Assembly (NCBI GenBank): GCA_003640385.1
Contig: RCAB01000131.1
Location: 78,497-142,496 of the forward strand
DNA from: Setaria digitata
Taxonomy: Eukaryota; Nematoda; Chromadorea; Rhabditida; Setariidae
DNA length: 64,000 bases
Direction of reading: 5' to 3'
Under the pieces are notes generated by a model, which searched no databases, was not told the origin of the DNA, and saw only the letters and a program-made list of their open reading frames with translations. Below, one piece after another: positions 49,512 through 62,400 of the stretch; position 1 is the first letter of the stretch, and each line of letters begins with the position of its first letter. The position numbers were made by a program, and so were the translations under genes.

Positions 49512-50761
49512 TAAAAAACTGGATGAAAAAAATAGAACTACATGAAATAGAAGCCTGAAAGAGTTAATATTATGATTTTTCTATATGTTAGTCATATTAA
49601 ATCTAACATGGCGTGAAATAAGCTTAAAATGTAGTTTACATTGTTAGTATAAAAAAAAAAAAATGGTAGAATACATTGGATTTAATATGACGACACACTG
49701 CGGATGAATATATGCGACGGTTCTTCGAATCCTAGCCCTAATCTAAATCTGACAAGCTTATACCAAGCTTTTAAATGCACAAAAAATATATCAAAAATGT
49801 TCATAAATAGAACTACTCAAACTTGGGAAATTAGGCAACATGATACTTGTTAAAAGTGAACCACAATCTTTGTCCCAATTTCTGCTTACGAAACTTGATG
49901 AAACTATTTCCAACTCTGTTCCCCTAAAATTAACTTAATTTTTATTACAGTAATATTGTTTGGCATTTTGCAAGCATTTAGTTAACAGCCCTGTAACCCC
50001 CACAAGACCAGAACAGCAAACATCAATCGTCGAAAATGCTGGTTTACAGCAGTTGAATTTCCCATCACAACTAACCATTCTATGCTCTAGCTACATCTGT
50101 TAGAAAAAAGCAGTTCAACCAACTAAATACCTAAACGATCACATAAAAAAATTTGAGAAAAGAAAAAAGAATAGTGACCAAGAATAACAATGACCAATGA
50201 CCATGATCGGAGCTAAGATTTCCCAACATAAAAAAAGTAAAACAAAATATTCAGTAAAAGATTACGCAAACTAGCCATATTGTACAGAATATTAAGGAAA
50301 AAATAAACTTCAATCCCACCTTGACAAACTTTTTGTCGAAACAATTATTTAATAAAGAAAGTTAAGAAACAAATTAATACAGCTAACAACGTGTAAGTAA
50401 TAAAATTGCTTAAGATTTTAGAAAAAAACAGGCACTGGTTTGAGTGAGAGTGTGTTTCTTAATAACAACAAAAAGCTTAATTCTTCTTCTAACGGAGATT
50501 TCATCTCGACTAATTTATTACACATAGCTAAGTTTCAGGTTTTAGTTTCCTAATACTTCAATGCACTCAATCTCAGAAAGATAGAGTTAACTAAGAGGAC
50601 AGCAATAGAACAACTAAAAAGATTTAAGCTTCACACATTTAGATATTGACTGGAAAATACGATTAGATTGTTTACTTTGATGGAATTATATTTGTAGCAA
50701 ATCTCTATACACAATATTTATTCTATTTCAGTTGAAATGCGATTCGCAAAAGATTTCATGT
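49512..50761. other. intergenic with an SL1-like relic
   Basis: Upstream of the - strand gene starting at 49511 and downstream of the MRPL49 gene. AT-rich, no exon seen. Contains the spliced-leader-like sequence annotated separately. Confidence 0.45.
49816..49837 (-). other. spliced leader 1-like 22-mer (relic)
   Basis: On the - strand the sequence ends CCCAAGTTTGAG, identical to the last 12 bases of nematode SL1, and agrees at about 18 of 22 positions overall. The next bases are TAG, not a gt donor, so it is not an SL RNA gene. It may be a trace of a reinserted trans-spliced transcript. Confidence 0.35.
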
Positions 50762-52151
50762 TCAGAAACCAAAGTCATACAAACATTGCTCCACAACAGC
50801 TCGGTCAGCTCCCTTTATTCGAATGAGTCCCTTTAGTTCATCAACATGTGTCGCGATTGGATGATGCAAACATTCTTCCAAATACTCTCGCATTTTTCTT
50901 TCACATTCCTTAATAGAAACATTTTTTTTTTCAAAAAAATTCAAAGTCAGTAATATATAGGACATTTTAAAAGTTATAAAATATACTGAGGTATTTTGTA
51001 ATTTTTACAAATAATCTATATGACAGATCCCAGGAAATCTTTCTCTCGAAATTTCTGCAAAATTTTCTGTAAAAAAAAAAAAAAAAGTCTCTGCATCTTC
51101 GAATATTCAAGGGTCGATAACCCCTTAAACCGCTCAACCAATAGTTCATTATTTTAACAATTATGGATTAAGTAAAATACAGGAAAAAAAAATGAACGCC
51201 AGAGCATACGAATATATCGCCATGAATATTTTTGACCAGCACCAACTCAACGTATTTAAATTCCAACGTCTTTGTATCTAACTGATCTCTTCTTGTTTCC
51301 AAGTACAGTGGTAAGAAGTGATCACGCCTTCGTTCCACGTAAAAAGTCAGATGTGGTTGAGCTGAAAAAACTCCTGAGCACCATTTAGTTGGCAGGCTCA
51401 TAAGAAATGCTTTATTCAGTACGGAATCAAGAAATCTAGTAATTTTCCAAAAAAGTGGTGCGAAAAAAAAAGAAAAACATACTTCTTGGCGGTCTCCAAC
51501 CACTAGGTGTTGGAAATGAGCTATGCTTTGGTACGTCAGGAATCAATTTCTGTGGCATAAGCCTTTGCACATACTTCCAATCAATCGGTATCTCAACTGC
51601 CTTGCTTCGCGTACATTCTGAAATAATCTTTGACTTGGTTGAATGGTTGAATTATCAATTATTAGTCATTAGAAGCACTAAACATTTCGAAGTGGAATAA
51701 AAAGGAGAACTATATTCCATGTTTTACGACGATAACTATCAATAAAGGGATGATTAAGAGGAATAACAAAAAAAGGCGAAACTCTGAAATTTCGAAGTAA
51801 AGAAATATCCTGGTAAGTGATATAAATTACAGAAGACTTCTCTTTGCCTGCAAGAAATTCGGTACATATAAATCAATGAAGTAAATGAAGTTTTCCAATA
51901 AATGGCTTACTTAAACTCAGTCTATGTTAAATTATACCCGTTGTTTGTAGAATATAGCTCTACCTACTCTTCATGATAGCTAAATAATTCAAAACAAAAC
52001 CGGTACTTCTTTCCGACATCGCAGCTCCCCATGGATCATCCCAAACTTCAGTGCTCGAAATTGTGTCATTCCCCTCACTTGAAATCATTCGGCAATGACA
52101 TCTCGCCCATTCTATTACGCTTTTGTTCCATTTAAAAGAGTGCCGCAACAT
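50762..52151 (-). CDS. MRPL49: mitochondrial large ribosomal subunit protein mL49 (192 aa)
   Basis: Structural protein of the mitochondrial 39S ribosomal subunit. Four - strand exons: 52007-52151, 51483-51617, 51210-51361 and 50762-50908 (phases 1,1,0), total 579 nt, stop TGA. Diagnostic segments: EIPIDWKYVQRLMPQKLIPD, PKHSSFPTPSGWRPPR, PHLTFYVERRRDHFLPLY, KNIHGDIF, and the C-terminal THVDELKGLIRIKG followed by LYDFGF, the conserved end of the mL49/IMG2 family. The N-terminal exon starts MLRHSFKWNKSVIEWARCH, basic and free of acids for its first part, as expected for a mitochondrial targeting sequence. Slightly longer than the human protein (166 aa), mostly at the N-terminus. Confidence 0.93.
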
Positions 52152-54275
52152 GAAACTCCCTTAAATATTCCAAGTATCTTATATGTAAGTAAAAATCGAT
52201 TGCTTGTCATCTTCCATTTTTAAAACTGCTAACGAGATCCAAAAACGAAACTATAGAAAAATCGCACACAAAAAATTCTCTCGATCAATCTACATTTCAT
52301 TAGTTCTATCCGCAGCCCAAGCAGAAACAGCTCAAACAGGAAAGCTCTAATAAAAGATTTAAGCAAATGCAGAAAAAAAAAAAAAAAAAAACCGTACGTC
52401 AGCCAATTACTTCGTAACGTCGGGTAAATAAACGACTGAAAAGTTAATATGACTTATGTTAAGCGTCTTTCAGGAACATAACATACCCGGAGTCCCGTTG
52501 AAATAATGTACTAACGGATACTTGAATAACTAATTTTCTATAACTAAATATACAGATCCACTGGAAGGAATGAATAAAATAAAAACCAAATGATTTTAAA
52601 AACCTAGAAAGTAAAAGATTAGTATGTTAAATGGGAAATGCCAGATTACATTTCACATCTAATCAATACATCAACATAGTAAACTCCCGAGGTATATCGC
52701 ATTTTCTGAGCAAATATAAAGAGCAATACAGTTTGCCAGGTGTATTAGATTCGCCATACTTACTATCCAAAACGTAACAACTGCAAAAACTTACTAAGTC
52801 AACTAACAAAAATATATTATTCACTCAATTATCTATTTAGTGGGCAGCAAGTATCCGACCACTATTCTAATGATGCTAGGCCAAAGTAAATAAGCTAATA
52901 AATTTAAATGTGGTCCCAAATAAACCGAAAGACTGAGGTAGCTAATTTTTGAACAGATATTAATATTGGATTTATTAACTGGATCTGTTAGTGCTCAGAA
53001 AAACAAGTAAAGGGGTACTGACACGACCAAAATCCATAGATCGAATCCTTAGTGTGACTGCAGAGTTCGGCTACACACAAAAAACATTTATTGGAACTTT
53101 TCAAAAACAACAAACAACAGACCGAATTTTACCACTGCCTGTTTTGTCCAAGTTAGGAGATAAATTTAGATCGCGCAGAGTCAGAATTAGACTCGTCCTT
53201 ATAGGCTCGTTTATAAATCATTTTCATAGGAGTGTAAACGTAGAGGATATAGGATACTTCTTTACTTGTCTATCAAGCAACAAACAACTACCTGCTCATA
53301 AAAACCACTGCTTGTCAGATTCAAGCACTTAGTTATCTACCCACATAAACAGTATCTATTTTGTTATTTTCATTATCCATTATACAACTATCGCCCATTT
53401 GCCATCATCATAAGTGAAAGATAATAACAGGCAAAATGGAATACTGAGACCCAAAAAAAATCCAGTGTGACTTAACCGAACGAAGGAACAACTTATGAGT
53501 GTGGCAAATGAATCCGACTGGAATGAAATAAGGTTTAAGTTCAAAGGAAAATAATGTACGATCGGATTACTTTCTATCTTGTTTGGCAACATTTCCAATG
53601 CAAAGACCAGAAGAATGATTACATGCAATATGGCTTGATGTAGCATAATACAAACAGATAAAGCAGATTAGTGAGAATTTAACACGATATAGTTTTTACA
53701 ATCTTCTTCCAAAAAAAATACCGCTGATATTCCATTTAAACAAACAATTCACAACATTAACAAAATGATAAATATATAGAAATGAGCCTAACCAAATAAT
53801 ACATCATGTACAGTACGAATCACTTAAAATTCGTTCATTTGAAGCACTCACAAAATGGGAAAAGTTGTATGGAAGAAGTTTGGAGACAGAAAATGTGATA
53901 TGTGATATCGTGACTACGATGGGGGACATATGGTGAAGCATTAAGCATTTTTCAAAACTAAGAAGTACGCTATTTAAAAGAAAAGGAATTTAGCAAGGAA
54001 GACTAAAAAAAATTCATTTAAAGAATCTTATATAATGCCTACTTCTAATTTATTAAAAGTAAATAAATGGGAGATTATCATGATGAAAATCAATTACAAC
54101 TGTTAAAACCATCAATAAAAGGAAGACCTGTATGATACTTGGGATAAATCAAATGAATCATCTTTTCAAAACAAAGATGAAAGATAATCACATAATCCTT
54201 ATCGTCTACCCATTGATCTACCATAATCAAAGGAAAAAAAAATAGTGAGTCGAATCAAACCTATGAATAAAATAA
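52152..54275. other. intergenic
   Basis: About 2.1 kb between MRPL49 and the 3' end of the RING gene. Includes a poly(A) run at 52374-52391 and a 113-codon + strand open frame (52991-53332) with no splice context or recognised motif. No gene supported. Confidence 0.45.
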
Positions 54276-57239
54276 TTAGGTCTGGTGAACCAATAAAATT
54301 CCATTTCTAGGTATGCGTGAAGCAGATATGGCGGAAGTTGACGGTAAATTAGGTGGCGTTACGTTTGCAGCAAGTTCCGATTCAGATTGTGAACATGTCA
54401 TAAGGTGACGTCTTGCTATAGCGGCATTTCGACGAGCTATAGCTGAGCATAAAGCACTAACACGTCCTGTTCTCTGATATTCAAACCATGACTGCATTTG
54501 TCCTCTGAATTAGTGACAGTACTGATTAGAAAAAAAAAGGAAAGTGAATAAAACATAACTTTACATGCAGAAATAAAACAAACAACAGTAGACCAGATAA
54601 TTTCCCACTCGATCGGCTGAAATATGGGGAAAAAGGAAAGCGAACACAAACAAAGTACTGCACTTTAATTTTGCTGCATCATGCATGTATTCGAAATGGC
54701 TTAGTTAATTTTCCGAAATTTTTACTTAAAGTACCTGGAAATTGAAAATAGAACGAATAAAAAAAAAATGCGATTTAAATTGCTGGGAAACTTAAGTTGC
54801 TAGCAACACAATTATTCAGGAATTCAATAATAATTTTTATTTGCGTACACGAACATTATCAGTCATTCACTTAATTATCTTGCCTACTGCTTAAAGTACT
54901 ATGTCTGTAATCAGATGCCTAACATTAAATAATCTGCGAGAAGGCGTAACACTAAGTGAGAGTACTATTCGCCACCTTAAATGTTTGGTGTAATAAAAAC
55001 TCTACTTTGCGGATTCTGCAACCAATTCTCCTTTGTTCACTGTATTTCCGTACCCATCATGACTTGCCAGTTCCATACCTGTCTTTTCTATTAATACAGA
55101 AATTTCATTGGAAATATTATTTATAAATCCAGCCAATTCTGAAGCACTCTGAAATATTTCGATAACTTAATAAAAAAAAAGGAGAAAAAACATCTCAAAC
55201 ATGCAGTGACACTGTATTGCTGAAGATCGATTTTGGTATAAACCAAAAAACTTAAAGGTTTATCCGTCTTACATGACTATTCAAAAATGAAGAATCTACG
55301 TCGGACAATAGATAACCGACAGTGTGACGGACCTTATGACAATGCTCTATCAGGCAAACCTTACTTTTGGTGATACGGGGCTGGACTTCGTACTTTTTTC
55401 CCTGAATCCAGTCCAAAATGAAATGGTCTCTCAAAGGATTAAAACGGGTCGATTACTTCGAGAATGCAGAATAAGTTTAGGAAACATTATAGAACTCCCC
55501 TACATTAGTATAAATAACCCAGCAACAAACCCGCATGTATATTTCATGTAATTGTCGAGCATGCTCTAATCTTATTTCAATATCCTTTTTTGAGACGAAT
55601 TCATCGCAACACAATTCCTCTTCTACTGTTTTAAACTGTGTGTATTGCTCCTCCAATAGCTGAAACACTGATGATAAAACAAATAAGCTCGAACCTGAGT
55701 AATGTTTTTATGAAATGCTTTTTTCAACCGTCAACGAGTGATAAGTGAGAGAAAAAAGAAATATTATAACTTAGTGGTTTAATGGGAGACAAACCTTGAA
55801 AAAATCATCTATACAGCTTAAGCGATCTGTCGTCAACTTTTTACATTCATTCAGAAGTTGTACAGTTTCACTGACCATATCTTGGAGTTCCTGCTGAGCT
55901 ATTTTAATTCGTTCTTTCAATTCACCATACCTCGATACAGTATGACCTACCTTTGCATGTCCATTTATCACACATAAACCGCAGCGGATGCGCTAAAACT
56001 TTGTAAGTAATGTAAGAGTTGATCAAATAACTGCATATTTCACCCCTTCTTCCGTACCTCTTTATTATAATCATCATCCATAACTGTGGCATCGATATAT
56101 GCATTTATATTGTTTACAGTTTACATGACTGCCTCTTAAATACCTCTGGCAGCTTCTTAGCAGATTAGGTCGAAAATTTTGAAACCTGTATTTTGTATAC
56201 TCTACATAATATAAACTATGTATCTTTTTTTGAAAATTTCTTATGCCCTCATCGTCCTAACTGGCATAAAAAGGTAGTTTTTCAAATAAAATGATTATTA
56301 GAACAACTAACGGCTCCTGCACAAAATAAGCATCATTAAAAAAAAAAAAAAAGATGGACACCTCTCTTCTATCAGCATGATCGCAGTCATCACAGCAATA
56401 TTGATCCTCGGGTTTTGTGGCCTTTGAACAGTGGTAACAGCATTTGATCATAGCATCTTTTTCCTTTATCCGAGAAATAAGACCTGAAAAATTTACTAGA
56501 TCATAAAAATTTATGAGTTGTTAACCACGAACTCATTACTGAGCCGAAGTCCAGTAAATCATAAGTAGCTCTCTTGCGCGTTTGACTCTACCTCGTATCA
56601 GCTAAAGGCTCAGCTCCATTATTCCTTCCCTCCTGAATCGAATCCTGAAGAAGCAATTTAGAATTGAATCAAAAGAAATGTACTACCAAAATGATAAAAA
56701 TAATTTCGGAAGACATGATGATATTCAGAACAATTTATCAAAAAAAGAATTTATAATGAATACCAACTCTTTAAGGAGTAATTGATGACCGGTGGATTAT
56801 CAAAAGTAGCACGACACAAAGGGCAGGTATACTTTTGTTCTGTTTCATGTGTATAATATAAGCGGTCGATACAGGTCGTACAAAATGAATGACCGCAATG
56901 TAGTTGTTTCGGCTCATTAAATATCTTCAAGATTCATAGAATTAGTAATAATACATTTAAAGATAACGCCAAACTAAAACACGCACTGCCTTTGCCACTA
57001 GTACACTAAAGGTACCACTTCCTATCATGTGATTTTAGTATGAAATATAAAAGACTGGCCATATAACAAATCGAACAAATCATTGCTTCCAATAAGAATC
57101 CATCAGATTCGCCTTCTTCTTCAACTGTTATCTCTGACAGGTGTTTATCCGAAAAAGACCGTGATGATGCTGGGAGTAAGCGAAATCCCGATGACGAAGC
57201 AGAATCGGATAAAGAGGGCAAGTAAACATCCATTACGAT
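54276..57239 (-). CDS. RING/B-box (TRIM-like) E3 ubiquitin ligase
   Basis: Exons 57060-57239, 56768-56924, 56362-56483, 55795-55992, 55531-55659, then 55054-55148 joined to 54276-54504, giving 369 aa. Alternatively the sixth exon reads through to TAG at 55002-55004, giving 310 aa. The RING domain (residues about 52-100) is complete: CSICYMIFNEPKQLHCGHSF, CTTCIDRL, CPLCR. A B-box-like zinc domain follows: CCYHCSKATKPEDQYCCDDC, then CGLCVINGHAKVGH. Coiled-coil helices come next (LKERIKIAQQELQDMVSETV; LLEEQYTQFKTVEEELC). No PRY-SPRY, NHL or other C-terminal domain; the longer form ends in an Ala/Arg/Ser-rich tail. The first intron begins GC rather than GT and gives ideal RING spacing. Expected to transfer ubiquitin to unknown substrates. 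Confidence 0.82.
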
Positions 57240-57333
57240 AAAATTCCACTTTAGCAACCAAACAGGAAAGGTCAAAGTAAACAGCGACAGCAACGAGGTT
57301 TAATGGAGCACAAGTCCTGCAATACGTGAACTA

Positions 57334-57388
57334 TGCCATGTCCAACTCACGTATCANTGGCTGAATGCCATGTCCAACTCACGTATCA
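57334..57388. repeat. 24-bp direct duplication around a single N (assembly join)
   Basis: About 57333-57356 repeats as 57365-57388, N at 57357 followed by seven unique bases. It lies upstream of the RING gene start and breaks no called exon. Confidence 0.75.
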
Positions 57389-57824
57389 CGTTCTACGAAA
57401 ATGGCTACACAAAAACACGTCAAGAATCGGTTGAAATCTCATGTCAGTGCAGTTCGTTTACGTTAACCAGTGATGACGACTTTACCAGGAAGAACTCACA
57501 AAGGGATATTTACTGATATGGTCTAATGGACAATTCTGTGAATCTACAGAAAACAATATCCGACTGGGCCGAACGAGAAACAAATATCAATCTATGATTA
57601 GAAGGTTGTTAACGTAGTCCAGACATCACTATTGATTACGGATGACGTGAAATACCACCCCACTTCCGGTTTGCATTTTGTAAGCTAACCTCCATTTCTA
57701 TGCAGGCTCACTTGAGGATGCCACTCAGATAGCGTACATACAAGGAGCAGTCTCATTCCTGTCCACTCCTCGCTTACCTGGGCAGTGTTTAGACATACCT
57801 CCACCTGCAGTTCACATCACTCAC

Positions 57825-57990
57825 CTGAAATGAGCAGCCACCTGGTAAAGATGATATCAAGTGCGAAGGATCCCCTTCCGTATTCTTTCATTCCCTTCCT
57901 TGTCTCGTCCTCTTCCTTCACATCCACTTTTCTCTGCTTCTCTTCGCCATACAACTTTCTGCGTTCGAATTGTAAAAAGACTTCACTCAT
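57825..57990 (-). CDS. orphan first-exon candidate, charged 55-aa start
   Basis: ATG at 57988-57990, donor TTTCAG/gtgagt after 57825, exit phase 1. The peptide MSEVFLQFERRKLYGEEKQR continues Lys/Glu-rich and ends in a short hydrophobic stretch (FALDIIFTRWLLIS). It lies 0.6 kb upstream of the RING gene on the same strand, but no downstream exon in matching phase was found. It may be a separate small gene or an alternative upstream exon. Confidence 0.35.
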
Positions 57991-58005
57991 TGCAGGGTCA
58001 TAGGT

Positions 58006-58219
58006 TAAACAGGAAGTACACGAAGATAAAAGTAAATAGACAGGTAAATATATTACATACAGGAAATGAGGTACACATGCAATGTAATGGATGGACCTCA
58101 AGTCGGGTTNGGATCTAAACAGGAAATACACGAAGATAAAAGTAAATAGACAGGTAAATATATTACATACAGGAAATGAGGTACACATGCAATGTAATGG
58201 ATGGACCTCAAGTCGGGTT
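58006..58219. repeat. 104-bp direct duplication around a single N (assembly join)
   Basis: Copy 1 is 58006-58109, copy 2 is 58116-58219, N at 58110. One base differs (G at 58016, A at 58126). Same pattern as the other four N positions in the window. Confidence 0.85.
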
Positions 58220-59243
58220 CCACGTAGCTTGACACGCAGAAGGCAAAATACAAGAGGTTTACGTAGTTTGATGGAGTAAAAGGGTCAAAAAGTATTCTTC
58301 CTATAGTTTTTATTAGTAAAAGGAATGGAGAAGTGAGAAATAAAATGTAAATTATTTTATTGCGACTCATTTCTCCCATGACATATAATTAGCAATTCTC
58401 CAATCATTAATATCTGCAAAAGTTTGTTTTAAAATTTAAACACTGCTGTATTTTACCATACTCTCCTGTGCTAACAGAATGTGAGCGGTTCTGAGACTAT
58501 ACCTGGGACCGTCAAATTTTTGCAAAGTTTGGAAATTTATTTTGAAGAAAGTCAAGTATAATATTAACATATTCTTATAAACAAACAGTATTCTTAGAAG
58601 GCGGGAGAGAAAGAGAACAACCGGAAAAAGTGAAACAAAACTCCGAAGGAAAAATGGAAATTGTTAATTAGGAGAAGAATTGGAAATCTTGAAGAAGGAC
58701 GAAGGTGACATTTAAGTTGCAGACAGACAACCTGTTATTTCTGATATCGAAATTAATTCTTTAAAAAATTTCTCTCTTGAATTACAAAATCTGAGTGGAG
58801 CAGCTACGGTCAGCTAATTTCTCATTTTTTTTACTCGGATTAGGGATAGATATTTTGTAATCTTAATTGTACTTTAATCCTATGTTTTCTAACATTTGTC
58901 TTTGCTTAACTCCACTTGTTTTAATTTTTACCATTACTTCATTTCAACAAAAACTTTCACACTTTCCCCTGACACCTCACATTTGCTCACTTAAACTGTT
59001 TAAATTACGTAAAGTCTTTGCCAACTATAGTTTTCGCGCATCTGTTAAATATGTACAAACCTCTCAATTGCACCTGTCTGTTTCGCGTAGAATGTCTGGA
59101 TATATTAAAGCAAGAATATTACTTCATGAAAGACTAATTCACCACAATCCAGGTCTTTATCCACTGAATTTTAAAGTTTCTTTTAGTATAATATATTTTC
59201 TTATTCCGAACCAATCAATATTTCATATGCATAAAGCATTAAC

Positions 59244-59386
59244 TGTTTCAGTGATGAAATCATTGTATTCATACCACCCTTCAGTGAGCAGTCATACATT
59301 GTATACGGCGGTTCAATGGTAATATTTTCCGGTCTTTCCGTTTTCCTCAACTTAGCTTTTCGTTTATTTAGTTCGCCGATGTTCAT
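59244..59386 (-). other. orphan first-exon candidate, basic N-terminus
   Basis: A - strand ATG at 59384-59386 opens MNIGELNKRKAKLRKTERPE, then NITIEPPYTMYDCSLKGGMN, to a weak ACA/gttaat donor. The composition is strongly protein-like, whereas the 151-codon + strand frame covering it is hydrophobic and lacks such character. An acceptor-like catcag lies just upstream of the ATG. No following exon was found. It would start head-to-head with the + strand BTB-BACK gene. Confidence 0.3.
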
Positions 59387-59419
59387 TCCTGATGAATACA
59401 GGTGAAACTTTAAACTCTA

Positions 59420-62400
59420 ATGAAAATTCTAGAGTCCCTCTGCTGCCATAAATGCTACAATAAATTTCCTCCACAGACACGGATTATGGTATATTATTTC
59501 GCTACTTTAATTGCAGACAAATTTTCGAACTGCTCCGATCAGCCTAGCTTACCTTGTCAACTTGTCGATATAATTACTCATTTTAATCCTTTTTTTATCA
59601 GGAGGAATCAACTACAGAGTTGATACCACTTCGAGGAAGTTTGCGTCTGATATCCAAGGATGTGAATGATCCAGTAACACTATATGCCCAGAATACCACA
59701 AATAATGGAGTGCAAGCACATCTGGCCAAAGTTCGTAAGAATTACTTAGGATTGTTTAAGTCTTGGGAACTGGTAGATTTCATATGAAATATACCTATTT
59801 GTACTGTCTTTGGGACTTACTAAAAAAAGGTTAAATTCGTTGGGACAGATCTTCTGACAAGTTAATTAGCATCTTTAATCTTTAGCCTGCAGCAATAATG
59901 CAGCAGCAAAACAAATGGAGTGGAGGCACAATACAATTTCACAAGTAAGTGTGATCAATGGCTTAAGTTAGTAAACTAATTTTCGGATATTAATTGAGAG
60001 TACTGAAATTGCAGTTTATTGATTAATGCATCTGCAGGGGAGATAATCGAATCGAAACGATCAATACATCCCTAGCTTGTGCTCATTCAATTTATATCCG
60101 TGAACTAATTAACAAAACCGGAGTACAATCTCCCATCCTGAATTGTACTGGTTAGCAGTTTGTTGTTTGCAATTAATATGTTCCAGAAAGATCAAAAATC
60201 ACCGATAAATCTTCCTTAATTTGGATAATATTTCGATTGTACGATGACAGATGAGAAATACGATTCAGCTACTTTCAAAATTAAAATAAGTGAAACAAAA
60301 AACAGAACTTCTGTCCTGTCCCTTGGCTTTTTTCCTTTGCATTCTATATTAATTTTCATTGTACAAAGTTTTGATTTTTCTTTTTTCACATTCGGCAGCA
60401 CTTAAATATACTGAAATTATTCAAAAAATTTAAGTTTAATAAAAGGCAATTCAATGCTTTTGCATTAAATTCACCTGTCACGACCGTATAAACAGGAAAT
60501 ACATATTTAATATGTCCTAAACACGTGAATGGTAAGTGACCATATCATTTACGAGTTAGTGATAAAGTATTTCTAATTAGGTAATTTTAAATTTTAACAA
60601 GGATGATTATAAAATTTAGCCTTACCATTTCATTGGCACACCGTCAAGGCAGCAGTTCAGTTTATGCGTACTGGATCACTCCAATTCGATTCTACAGCAA
60701 TGCAAGATATGATTCAAGTTATAACAGTTCTTACCTTCTCAAACAGCACTATCAGGATGGGAAAAGCCTAAATTTAATTAACTTCATAAAGTTTTTCTGA
60801 AGCACATAACAGTGGACAGCGCCATCTGCATCCTTACTGTTTGGCTCATCATATTTTATGTGCTAAATCCAAGTTCAGTTAATCCAGTATGTATCTATTC
60901 ATGTTTCTTTTAGATTAAGTTGGATTGAATGAACATTCGAAGAAATAAATAAATACTTCCTTCTCTTATAGTGTGCTATATTCTTTCGCATTGCACAACT
61001 AAGCCGACTGGTAGAATCATTTTTACGTCAACGATCGAAGAAACCGGAAACAGCATTGGATGCGTACAAAGCCATTTTTCATGTAAATAATTTATTTGGA
61101 ACATTTTTTCGTTTCCAATTAATCTTAGGACGATCAAATTATTTACAGGATGAGGAAATGATGCATTGTGTAACTTACGACACCCAACAAATTGTCTGTG
61201 AAAATATGGCAAACCATCTATCTCCATATATTGAAGAAGCAATCAGAAATGAACGAAGCACATTAGCGGTAAGGAATGAATATACCTTACTTTGATATTT
61301 TCAGTTTGCATTCTGTTAAGAATAAAACAACAATTGTATAGGCCGTTTTGGTATTTGCTCCTGCAATCGAGATGATGGACTGATTACTTGCCCCACACAG
61401 GAAGTTTCAGATCTAGGGATTTAAAAGTTGTAACTACTCATGAACTGAAATTTTCAGTTAATGACGAGTAATGAGTTGTACTGGTTGCTTGCACGTGACG
61501 CCCAACGAATACGTCTTAATCAGAGAGAGTATGAAGATGCTGCCTGTCAACGTTTCCAAATAATAATGCGTTGGATACAGTTCCAAGAACAGAGTTATCA
61601 AATTTATGACAGCTACTTGCGAGATGTTCAATCTACCTCCTTCGCCAAAGCTATTCGGCTTTTCAGCTGTGTCCATTTTGAACATATGCGACCTGAGATC
61701 CGCCGATATTTTATCAATTACCTACGTAATGTGAGTTTTCCACGAGCGTCTACATTCTGTCAAGATCATGTAGTTATGCGAAGTCCAAACTCTCGCCATG
61801 TTTGAGAGTGGATCGGAGGATAAATATGAATTTAAAAAGTAGTTCACTTATAGCTGCCAAATCAACTGTTCATATTAGCCGCTCGACCCTATCTTCCTGA
61901 AGTTCAGTGAAACTAATAATAAAAAAGTTCAAATACTCATTGGGTAAGTAAGGTTTCTTATGCGCCTAAAATATACCATTTAATATTCTTTTAATCTTGT
62001 CTTACTAATAATGATAAGAATTAACGGCTACAGTACCGAATATTAATCCACATACAAATATTACTGTAGATAGTTAGCCATAGCCAAACTACTTACAGCA
62101 CAACCACTTATTTCTCGAAGTTCAACGAAAGTTTCTGCCGTGAGGATTATATCCGCTCTATATACGACCCATTCCAATGCCAAGGGTGAATCTAAAACCG
62201 AAAGAATCTTCTAGGAATGTCATTATGTATCATCGCTTCATTATCATCTCAGTTTCAGATTGCGTTGCCATCCAGAAGTGCATTTCTATTTAAATGACGA
62301 TTTAAAGATTGCAAATATTACCAATTTTTGTTCGTTCAATACAATTATATCTTAATAAATGAATTAGTTGACCACAGTCCCTTGTTCACAGGATAGAAAA

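Noticed and set aside
52991..53332. 113-codon + strand frame
   Set aside because: No splice sites, motif or supporting neighbour; two weak B-box-like strings within it are too poor to call.
56580..56650. possible extra exon between RING and B-box
   Set aside because: Good-looking sites, but including it breaks the frame; exons 2 and 3 join exactly without it.
58867..59322. 151-codon + strand frame
   Set aside because: Hydrophobic, T-rich; overlaps a much more protein-like - strand frame.
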